From the NCBI GenBank assembly GCA_903930745.1, contig CAIYZX010000336.1, forward strand, positions 1 through 12,185: a stretch of 12,185 nt of DNA, read 5' to 3'. Every line of letters begins with the position of its first letter. The stretch's first letter is position 1. This document shows, piece after piece, positions 6,444-12,185 of the stretch. The DNA comes from an uncultured Chloroflexota bacterium. GTDB lineage: Bacteria > Chloroflexota > Limnocylindria > Limnocylindrales > CSP1-4. The position numbers and the translations under genes are program-made. The notes under the pieces were generated by a model, which saw nothing but the letters and a program-made list of their open reading frames with translations, was not told where the DNA came from and did no database searches.

Positions 6444-7100
6444 ATGACGATGCCTGACGAGAACCCGAGCGCGCGCCTGCGGGACCTGCTGTTCGCGGAC
6501 CTGGCGCCGGGCCGTGCCGCGGAGGTGTTCGCGCGCGGCGGGGCCGCCACGGCGTTCATCGTGGACCTGGCGAGGGCGGCGTCGGTCGGTGACGCCCCGG
6601 CGGCGCTGCGGGCCATCTCCGTGACGCCGCCCGCGGAGCAGGAGACGCGCCTCTTCGCCCAGGCGTGGCACCTCGCGCGCCTCGCGGGCGTTGACCCGGG
6701 GTCTGCCTCCCGGCGGGTCCTGGGCGTGATCGTGGACATGCACACGGACGAGGGTCTGGACACGCTCGCCGGGTTCCTGGACGGGTCCGCGCGATACCTG
6801 AACTACAGCGGCGCGGGCGTGGTCTGGGAGGCGCCCGATGCCGAGGTGCGCCGCCGCGTGGACGATCTCCTGCTCGCCGGCGAGGAGGTCCTGCGGCTGA
6901 CGGAGCCCATTGAGCCGCCCCGTCCTGCGGCCCCCGGCCACGGCGGGGCCATGATCTCCGTCATCACCCCCGGGGGCATCCACGTTGGGGCGGGCTCTGT
7001 CTACCACCTCTCCAACGACTCGCACGGCGGGCCGGTGATCTCGGCCGCGGGCAACCTCCTCGCCCTCCTCGTGGAACGCTCGATGGCCGGCCAGGGCTGA
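6444..7100 (+). CDS. Conserved-looking protein of unknown function
   Basis: 218 residues that I cannot place in a named family. There is no signal peptide or membrane span. The most motif-like stretch is VIVDMHTDEGLDTLAGF and GSARYLNYSGAGVVWE (residues 96-129), which resembles uncharacterised bacterial proteins with a DxGLDTLA..xDGxxRY motif, by memory only. The C-terminus is rich in glycine and small residues (GGAMISVITPGGIHVG, 167-182) and may form beta structure. The ATG at 6444 follows GGGAG (6427-6431) at 12 bases; the in-frame ATG at 6450 is the alternative. It lies 42 bp after the glycosyltransferase on the same strand, so co-transcription is likely. Coding potential is supported by the intergenic spacing and the normal amino-acid mix; function is unknown. 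Confidence 0.7.
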   Translation: MTMPDENPSARLRDLLFADLAPGRAAEVFARGGAATAFIVDLARAASVGDAPAALRAISVTPPAEQETRLFAQAWHLARLAGVDPGSASRRVLGVIVDMHTDEGLDTLAGFLDGSARYLNYSGAGVVWEAPDAEVRRRVDDLLLAGEEVLRLTEPIEPPRPAAPGHGGAMISVITPGGIHVGAGSVYHLSNDSHGGPVISAAGNLLALLVERSMAGQG

Positions 7101-7123
7101 CCTCCTCGCTCGCCCGGCCATCG
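7081..7123 (+). terminator. 10-bp inverted repeat straddling the stop codon, terminator-like
   Basis: CGATGGCCGG (7081-7090) is perfectly complementary to CCGGCCATCG (7114-7123). The stop codon (7098-7100) sits in the 23-base loop. No T tract follows, so Rho-independent termination is uncertain. It ends 25 bp before the 112-bp repeat. Confidence 0.4.
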
Positions 7124-7148
7124 CGCCGCACGGCTCGCTCGCGCTTCG

Positions 7149-7260
7149 CCATTCACCCCTGGATGGCCTTCGGGCCTGACCTGCCGCACCGGCCGCCGGA
7201 TCCGCCGATTTGGCGGCGAGCCACGTGAGCTGCCTGCAGATCTCATTCGGTGGTGAATGG
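7149..7260. repeat. 112-bp interspersed repeat, copy 1 (MITE/REP-like, inverted ends)
   Basis: This block matches 11040-11151 without gaps at 98 of 112 bases and in the same orientation. The ends are a 9-bp perfect inverted repeat, CCATTCACC (7149-7157) and GGTGAATGG (7252-7260). Inside are GGCC-TTCG-GGCC (7165-7176), a UUCG-capped stem in RNA, and CCGCC-GATTT-GGCGG (7202-7216). Weak identity continues past the right end to about 7267. No reading frame typical of a transposase fits. It lies 48 bp after the unknown-function gene and 244 bp before the RCC1 gene. Confidence 0.85.
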
Positions 7261-7420
7261 GCCGACCTGGGCCGCCGCTTGCGCAACCGCGGGCCCGGGC
7301 TGTTCGGCCTAGGGCTGCACCGGGCCACCGTGCACCTCCAGTGTGGGATGGCCCCTACAGCGAGTTTGACCGAACCCACGGATGGTCGCCGGGATCGCTC
7401 CTATCCGCGCTCCGCGCCAG

Positions 7421-7446
7421 CGGTGACGCTCTCGCCAGCGTCACCG
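7421..7446 (+). promoter_or_regulatory. 10-bp perfect inverted repeat in the leader of the RCC1 gene
   Basis: CGGTGACGCT (7421-7430) and AGCGTCACCG (7437-7446) are exact inverted repeats with a 6-bp spacer. The centre is about 70 bp before the ATG, and 45 bp separate the repeat from the Shine-Dalgarno. It could be a dimer-binding operator or an RNA hairpin. The rest of the 244-bp gap (7261-7504) shows no convincing promoter; a TTGACC at 7366-7371 has no well-spaced -10 partner. Confidence 0.45.
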
Positions 7447-7504
7447 CACGTCGTGACAGGCCGCCACGGGGGCTGCCGCCGCAACGCGCGCAAGGAGGCA
7501 GTAC

Positions 7505-10500
7505 ATGTTGCGCCGGTTGTCCGCCCTGGTGATCTCCGTGGCCGTGGTGGCAGGCGGGGTTGCGCCCACGCTGGGTGCCGTGGACGTCATCGCGCCGACC
7601 GTGAGCGGCCCGGTCCTCTCGCTGGACGCCGCCGTGCAGAACCGCTCGGTCAAGCTGTCTGTCACTGCCACCGATCCCAGCCGCATCAGTGACGTTGAGT
7701 ACCGCTGGGACACGGCCCCCTGGATGCCCATGCACCCGGTGGACGGTGCCTTCGGTGGCACCACGGAAGCCGCGACGGTTGTGGCGCCGGGCCGGGAGGC
7801 ACAGGTGGTGGACGTGGCCGTGGGCTCTCAACACGCGTGTGCCGCGCTCGCCGACGGATCCGCCTGGTGCTGGGGTGCTGCGACAAACGGCGCGCTGGGC
7901 ATCGGACTGTACGACGATGGGTCGCTTCCGGTCAGGCTCTACCCGGTGCGTGCGGCTGGCATCAGCGGCGCCGTGGCGGTTGCTGCGGATCACACCACCA
8001 ACACCGGGTACTCCTGCGCGCTGCTCGGCCACGGCGGGGCCATGTGCTGGGGCAACGGCACGCTCCTCCCAACCGTTGTCCCGGGCGTGGCGGACGCGGT
8101 GGGCCTTGACGTGTCAGGGGCCTCCGCGTGTGCGGTCTCGTCCACGGGGGCCGTCAGCTGCTGGTCTGGACTTGGCGCGCCCACGCCGGTCGCTGGCCTC
8201 CCGGAGGCCGTGGAAATCTCGGGAGACTGTGCGGTCACCGCGGACACGGAGGTCTGGTGCGGACTGCGGAGCACCCCCAGCCGCTTCGGCGGCACGCTGA
8301 CGGGCGTGCACCACCTCAGCACTGGTGGGTCCCACCGGTGCGCCCTGCTCCAGGACTCGACGGTCATGTGCTGGGGCGCGAACGACTTCGGGCAGCTTGG
8401 CGACGGCACCACCACCTCGAGGGCTGAGCCCGTGGCGGTGCTGGCCGCCTCCGGGGAGCCCCTGACCGGCGTCGTGGACGTGGGTGCCGAGGGCGGCGGC
8501 TCCTGCGCGGTGATGGGTGACGGCACATCCTGGTGCTGGGGCTCGTCCGCCACGTTCGACGCGTCCGGCCGGCTCGCAGGCAGCTCCGTGCCGGTGCTGA
8601 GGCCCGGCGTCTCGCGGGGCCACGCCATCGCGGGCAACGGCGCGACCTGGTGCGTCACGGATGTGGCCGGCAGCCTGGTCTGCTGGGGCAGTGGCAATGT
8701 CGGCCAGCTGGGCGATGGGTCGAGCCTGGGGATCAACCCCGATGTCTCCGGAGCACCGCCCGTCACCGTGGCGATGGACGGGATCGGCTCCATCGCCACC
8801 AGCGGCGCCCACACGTGTGCCGCGGATGCCGGCGGCCAGGTCTGGTGCTGGGGCGCAGACTCGGGCCTGGGCATGGTCGGCGCGGGCCCGGTGAAGTCGT
8901 ACTGGCCGTATCCGCACGCGGCTGTTGCGGGAGTGGCAGGGGCGACCAGGGTGTCGGTGGGCTCCTATGGCTCGTGCGCGCTCCTGGCGACGGGCGGCAT
9001 CAGCTGTTGGGGCCAGTACCCGGGCGACGGGTCCGGGTCAGCCACGACGGCGGTCGCCGTGAGTGGGATCGGGGCGGACTCGGTCGCCGCCATCGGCGTC
9101 GCCCGAGGGAACCAGTCCGCGTGCGCCCTCCTGGCCGATGGGGCGGTGGTCTGCTGGGGCGCCAACGGCAGCGGACAGCTGGGTGACGGGACCACCACCG
9201 GGTCCGGCGTGCCGGTGGCCGCCCTGGGGATTGGCGGCGACAACCCGCATGCGACGTCAATCGCCATCTCGCCGGGCCTGGAGGGCCAGGTGTGCGCCCT
9301 GCTGGACGGGGGGGCGGTTGCCTGCTGGGGCGCCGGGACGCTCGTGCCCACCACGGTGGCGGGCATGGACGACGCGGTGGACCTTGCCGCGACCGGTGCC
9401 GGCGTCTGCGCCGTCCGGAGCGCCGGCACGGTGGCGTGCTGGTCCGGCATGGATGCCACCGGGGCCACGCTCGTCCCCGGCCTGACCGGTGTGGTGGCCA
9501 TCGCTGCCGGTGGCTCCGTGGGCAACCCCTTCATGTGCGCGGTGCTCGACACCGGGCGCGTCATGTGCTGGGGCTACAACAACTTCTGGGTGCTGGGAAA
9601 CGGGCCACATGCAGCAAGTGGCGCGCCTTTGCTGGTCCCCGGCGTCGCCGGCGCGGTGGACGTGACGGCCGGGATGGAGAACGTGGCCTGCGCACAGCTC
9701 GTGGATGGCACGGCCAGGTGCTGGGGCGACGCCCGTTCGAGTGCGCTCGGGGACGGGTCCTACTCAATCTCGAGGGGATTCGCTGCGCCCGTCCGTGGCC
9801 TCCCGGGCCCGCTGTCCGTGGGCGACCACCTGCTGTGTGTTCGCGCCACGGACGCCGCCGGCAACCGGTCAGGTGAGACGGACTGCACCACGCTCACCGT
9901 GGAACCTCCGGACCTGGAGGCTCCCGGGGTCTCGTCGTTCACGAGCGCGGAGGCGAGCCCCACCTCCGGCGTCTCGCCGGAGTTCACCCTTGCGCTCACC
10001 GAGCCCGTCAGCGGCGTTGGTCCCCTGGACTTCGCGAACGCCGGCTCCGCCACCGGCTGCACCTTCGCGCCGGACGCCGGTGCCGGTGCCACGATCACGG
10101 TCCAGGTGACCGGCTGCTCGGCGACCGGCACGCTCCAGCCCCGCCTGCTGGCGGGATCCGTGGCCGATCCGTCGGACAACGCCGGGCCTGCAGCGGACGT
10201 GGATGCCTCCACCACGCTGGTCCTTGACCGCGAGGCGCCCGTGTTCGACACGGCCACGGGAGTCTCGATCCGCACGGGCCTTGGGCTCGCAACTGCCGCC
10301 GCCACGTCCGTGGTCCCGGTTGCGGTTGGCTGGGCGGCCACGGACGTCCAGGGTGCGGTGTCGTACACGCTGGCCCGCTCGATCAACGGCGGGGCGTGGG
10401 CGGCGGTCGCACTCCCGTCCACCGCGACGACCTCGCTCGCCACCACGGTTCCCTCCACGGGCACGGTGGCGTTCCGGGCCACCGCATGCGACAACGCAGG

Positions 10501-10909
10501 CAACTGCACGAACTCGGAGACCGGCACGCTCCGCGCCTCCATCGTCCAGCAGTCCAGCGCCGCGGTCACCTGGACCGGGGCCTGGACGGCGGGCACGGGC
10601 GCAACGTTCTCCGGCGGCTCCACCAGGTACGCCACCGCCAGGGGCGCGAGCGCCACCTTCAGGGTGACCGGGCGATCCGTGGCCCTCGTGACCCAGCGTG
10701 CCCCCGCCAGCGGCTACGCGTGGATCTACGTTGACGGCGCAGTCACACCCGCAGCGAAGGTCAGCCTCACGCGGAGCCCGGCCCAGCCGCGCTTCATCGC
10801 CTGGCAGATGACCTGGGCCACATCGGGCACCCACACCATCAGGGTCTGGGTGGCCGGCACCGCCGGGAAGCCGCGAGTGGACGTGGACGCCTTCGTGGTC
10901 ATCAAGTAG
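7505..10909 (+). CDS. Secreted RCC1-repeat protein with 14 CX9C blades, Ig-like domains and a C-terminal beta-sandwich
   Basis: An 1134-residue exported protein. The ATG follows a near-consensus Shine-Dalgarno (AAGGAGG, 7492-7498, 6 bases). Residues 1-25 form a signal peptide ending near TLGA. A short Ig-like segment (about 26-95) precedes 14 RCC1-type repeats (about 101-765). Each repeat has the pattern CA-L--DG-V-CWG, with the two cysteines always spaced CX9C, from C112/C122 to C729/C739. Several also keep GQLGDGT. Fourteen repeats would make two seven-bladed propellers. The chain continues with Ig-like/fibronectin-like domains containing DAAGN and DNAGN motifs (about 766-1018). It ends in a beta-sandwich (1019-1134, WTGAW..., YVDG, GTHTIRVWV, VDVDAF) like those at the ends of other secreted proteins of GC-rich bacteria. 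No sortase motif is seen. A surface or adhesive role is inferred; the ligand is unknown. Confidence 0.9.
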   Translation: MLRRLSALVISVAVVAGGVAPTLGAVDVIAPTVSGPVLSLDAAVQNRSVKLSVTATDPSRISDVEYRWDTAPWMPMHPVDGAFGGTTEAATVVAPGREAQVVDVAVGSQHACAALADGSAWCWGAATNGALGIGLYDDGSLPVRLYPVRAAGISGAVAVAADHTTNTGYSCALLGHGGAMCWGNGTLLPTVVPGVADAVGLDVSGASACAVSSTGAVSCWSGLGAPTPVAGLPEAVEISGDCAVTADTEVWCGLRSTPSRFGGTLTGVHHLSTGGSHRCALLQDSTVMCWGANDFGQLGDGTTTSRAEPVAVLAASGEPLTGVVDVGAEGGGSCAVMGDGTSWCWGSSATFDASGRLAGSSVPVLRPGVSRGHAIAGNGATWCVTDVAGSLVCWGSGNVGQLGDGSSLGINPDVSGAPPVTVAMDGIGSIATSGAHTCAADAGGQVWCWGADSGLGMVGAGPVKSYWPYPHAAVAGVAGATRVSVGSYGSCALLATGGISCWGQYPGDGSGSATTAVAVSGIGADSVAAIGVARGNQSACALLADGAVVCWGANGSGQLGDGTTTGSGVPVAALGIGGDNPHATSIAISPGLEGQVCALLDGGAVACWGAGTLVPTTVAGMDDAVDLAATGAGVCAVRSAGTVACWSGMDATGATLVPGLTGVVAIAAGGSVGNPFMCAVLDTGRVMCWGYNNFWVLGNGPHAASGAPLLVPGVAGAVDVTAGMENVACAQLVDGTARCWGDARSSALGDGSYSISRGFAAPVRGLPGPLSVGDHLLCVRATDAAGNRSGETDCTTLTVEPPDLEAPGVSSFTSAEASPTSGVSPEFTLALTEPVSGVGPLDFANAGSATGCTFAPDAGAGATITVQVTGCSATGTLQPRLLAGSVADPSDNAGPAADVDASTTLVLDREAPVFDTATGVSIRTGLGLATAAATSVVPVAVGWAATDVQGAVSYTLARSINGGAWAAVALPSTATTSLATTVPSTGTVAFRATACDNAGNCTNSETGTLRASIVQQSSAAVTWTGAWTAGTGATFSGGSTRYATARGASATFRVTGRSVALVTQRAPASGYAWIYVDGAVTPAAKVSLTRSPAQPRFIAWQMTWATSGTHTIRVWVAGTAGKPRVDVDAFVVIK

Positions 10910-10942
10910 GGCCGCGCAACGCGCGAGCCACTCGCCGTGCAC

Positions 10943-10980
10943 GAGGGGCCCCGGGCCGCCACGCAGGCACCCGGGGCCTC
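10943..10980 (+). terminator. Strong GC hairpin after the RCC1 gene
   Basis: GAGG (10943-10946) pairs with CCTC (10977-10980), and after a GG bulge CCCCGGG (10949-10955) pairs with CCCGGGG (10970-10976). This gives 11 base pairs around a 14-base loop, 33 bp after the stop. No T tract follows, which is common in GC-rich bacteria; termination is the likeliest role. Confidence 0.6.
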
Positions 10981-11039
10981 ACGATGTCCACTGCAGACAC
11001 GCTCACCGGCCCGCACCCCGCACTGCGGCCCCCGGCCCG

Positions 11040-11151
11040 CCATTCACGCCTGAATGGCCTTCGGGCCCGACCCGCAGAGTGGGCCGCCGGATCCGTCGAT
11101 TTGGTGGCGAGCCACGTGGGCTGCCCGCCGATCTCATTCGGTGGTGAATGG
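11040..11151. repeat. 112-bp interspersed repeat, copy 2 (MITE/REP-like)
   Basis: Same length and orientation as 7149-7260, with 98 of 112 bases identical. The UUCG-capped GGCC stem (11056-11067) is unchanged. In the second hairpin (11093-11107, CCGTC-GATTT-GGTGG) both differences from copy 1 turn G-C pairs into G-U pairs. The left end can form either the long-range stem CCATTCAC with GTGAATGG (8 bp) or a local hairpin, GCCATTCA-CGCC-TGAATGGC (11039-11058). It lies 130 bp after the RCC1 stop and 162 bp before the aldehyde dehydrogenase gene. Confidence 0.85.
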
Positions 11152-11313
11152 GCGGACCCAACCGGCCGTCCGTCGCGCGGGGTGGTTTCGGCTGGCAGCA
11201 GAACGCCCGGCTGACGCACAATCCCGGCCCGGGCGAGGAGGCCGCCCCCTGTGAGGGAGCACCGCCGCGGAGCGCCATCGCAAGCCACTCGAGTGACGGA
11301 GACGCTGCACCCC
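11152..11313 (+). promoter_or_regulatory. Leader of the aldehyde dehydrogenase gene
   Basis: 162 bp between the repeat and the GTG start. A 7-bp stem, CGCCCGG (11204-11210) with CCGGGCG (11229-11235), has an 18-base loop. The only usable Shine-Dalgarno candidate is GGAGA (11298-11302), 12 bases before GTG 11314. No clear promoter, riboswitch or operator was recognised. Confidence 0.3.
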
Positions 11314-12185
11314 GTGAAGACGTACCAGCAGTTCATCGGCGGCCAGTGGGTTGACTCGGCGTCCGGTGAGACGCAGCCCGTTGAGAACCCGGCGGTCTAC
11401 GAGACCATCGCCCACGTCCCGGCGTCCGGGCAGGAGGACGTCAACCGCGCCGTTGATGCCGCCGGCGTCGCGTTCGAGGAGTGGAGCCTCACCACGCCGC
11501 AGACCCGCAGCCTCGCGCTGCTCAAGGTGGCGGATCTCCTGGACGCCAACGCGGACGAGATCGGCCGCCTCGAGAGCCTCCAGACCGGCAAGCCGGTCCA
11601 GGCCGCCATCGACGAGATGGGCGTGGCCAGCGACCTCTTCCGCTTCTTCGCCGGCGCCGCGCGCGTCATGGACGGCCTCGCGGTCAGCGAGTTCGTGGAC
11701 GGCAAGACCAGCATGATCCGCCGTGACCCGGTGGGCGTGGTCGCCTCCATCGCGCCGTGGAACTACCCGCTGTACATGGCCGCCTGGAAGCTGGGCCCGG
11801 CGCTCGCCACCGGCAACACCTGCGTCCTCAAGCCCGCCAGCCGCACCCCGCTCTCCGCGCTCAAGTTCGCGGAGGTGGTCAGCGAAGCGCTCCCGGCCGG
11901 CGTCCTGAACGTCATCACGGGCTCAGGTGGCAGGATGGGCGATCTCCTCGTGGGCCACCCCAAGGTCCGCATGGTCTCCATCACCGGCGACACCGCCACC
12001 GGCAAGCACATCGCCGAGGTTGCCAGCGGCTCCGTCAAGCGCCTGCACCTGGAGTTGGGCGGCAAGGCCCCGGTCATCGTCTACGACGACGCGGACCTGG
12101 AGCTCGTCGCGGACACCCTCCGCTTCGCCGGCTACTGGAACAGCGGCCAGGACTGCACCGCGGCCTGCCGCGTCATCGCCGGCCC
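11314..12185 (+). CDS. patD: Gamma-aminobutyraldehyde dehydrogenase (PatD/YdcW-like), 3' end cut by window
   Basis: An NAD-dependent aldehyde dehydrogenase; in this family it oxidises 4-aminobutanal to GABA in putrescine degradation, in the cytoplasm. 290 full codons are visible of an expected 475 or so. The catalytic parts are present: N150 in IAPWNYPL, LKPAS (172-176), the base E247 in LELGGK, and the nucleophile C281 in GQDCTAAC. Stretches matching E. coli PatD from memory include FRFFAGAAR, TSMIRRDP-GVVASIAPWNYPL, GHPKVRMVS-TG, ELGGKAPVIV-DDAD and GQDCTAACR, which favours PatD over betaine- or succinate-semialdehyde dehydrogenases. GTG 11314 gives the family's usual N-terminus (MKTYQQFIGGQW) with GGAGA 12 bases upstream; GTG 11293, in frame, is the alternative. 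No other polyamine genes are visible in the window. Confidence 0.88.
   Translation, partial: MKTYQQFIGGQWVDSASGETQPVENPAVYETIAHVPASGQEDVNRAVDAAGVAFEEWSLTTPQTRSLALLKVADLLDANADEIGRLESLQTGKPVQAAIDEMGVASDLFRFFAGAARVMDGLAVSEFVDGKTSMIRRDPVGVVASIAPWNYPLYMAAWKLGPALATGNTCVLKPASRTPLSALKFAEVVSEALPAGVLNVITGSGGRMGDLLVGHPKVRMVSITGDTATGKHIAEVASGSVKRLHLELGGKAPVIVYDDADLELVADTLRFAGYWNSGQDCTAACRVIAG

Noticed and set aside
7149..7260. Integron attC site, given size and imperfect palindrome
   Set aside because: The ends lack the GTTRRRY/RYYYAAC core sites of attC, no integrase gene is present, and the interval holds a single large gene rather than small cassettes.
4692..7379. An 895-residue open frame on the minus strand, antisense to thiX, the glycosyltransferase and the unknown-function gene
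   Set aside because: It is Arg/His/Gly/Val-rich with no motifs, runs exactly opposite genes with clear domains and ribosome binding sites, and is typical of stop-poor shadow frames in very GC-rich DNA.
7210..7692. A 160-residue plus-strand frame starting in repeat copy 1 and running into the RCC1 gene
   Set aside because: No ribosome binding site, it overlaps the signal-peptide region of a confidently placed gene, and its similarity to a frame at copy 2 is explained by the DNA repeat.
7149..11151. Composite transposon
   Set aside because: The bracketing elements are only 112 bp, encode no transposase, and no clear target-site duplication is seen outside them; direct repeats alone do not show transposition.
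11250..11302. GAGGGAGCACCGCCG... resembling part of a glycine-type riboswitch ahead of the aldehyde dehydrogenase
   Set aside because: The remaining conserved blocks of that class are absent and the pairing does not work out; similarity is limited to a few GC-rich words.
11293..11313. Upstream GTG start for the aldehyde dehydrogenase
   Set aside because: In frame but no Shine-Dalgarno lies at a suitable distance, and it would extend the protein beyond the usual family N-terminus; kept only as an alternative.

Overview
The window is very GC-rich DNA (about 70 % or more by eye) packed with genes on both strands. It holds eight protein-coding genes, two of them cut by the window edges. The best guess is a Chloroflexota-type bacterium, perhaps a soil or freshwater Limnocylindria-like lineage, with a GC-rich actinobacterium as the alternative. 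This is inferred from the Ala/Thr/Pro linker behind the lipoprotein cysteine, the large secreted RCC1/Ig-like protein, a TPP-riboswitch NMT1-type lipoprotein and frequent GTG starts. No rRNA, tRNA, CRISPR array or transposase gene was seen.

Layout. 2-973 (+): an almost complete AcuI/YhdH-type acrylyl-CoA reductase. 1019-1846 (-): an MBL-fold metallohydrolase, convergent with acuI. 1934-2827 (+): a monoacylglycerol-lipase-like alpha/beta hydrolase, divergent from the MBL gene across 87 bp. 2850-2942: a clear TPP riboswitch, followed by a long hairpin whose 3' arm overlaps the ribosome binding site of the next gene. 3009-4148 and 4175-4954 (+): a ThiY-like lipoprotein and a ThiX-like permease, a thiamine-precursor uptake pair with no ATPase gene beside it. 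5088-6401 (+): a GT1/MGT-family glycosyltransferase with an unusual N-terminal motif. 6444-7100 (+): an unrecognised 218-residue protein.

7101-11313 is the least ordinary part. One gene (7505-10909) encodes a secreted 1134-residue protein with 14 RCC1-type repeats, each with an exact CX9C cysteine pair, followed by Ig-like domains and a C-terminal beta-sandwich. It is bracketed by two direct copies of a 112-bp element (7149-7260 and 11040-11151, 98 of 112 bases identical). The element has inverted termini and two internal hairpins, and most of the mismatches that fall in its stems preserve pairing. A 10-bp perfect inverted repeat lies in the leader of the RCC1 gene and a strong hairpin follows its stop. 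The window ends inside a PatD-like gamma-aminobutyraldehyde dehydrogenase (11314 onward).

The genes do not form one pathway. The only clear functional unit is riboswitch + thiY + thiX (TPP-controlled uptake of a thiamine pyrimidine precursor). The RCC1 gene with its flanking repeats looks like an accessory surface-protein cassette set among housekeeping and catabolic enzymes. I found no clearly new multi-gene system. The best candidates for novelty are the structured 112-bp repeat family and the gene it brackets.
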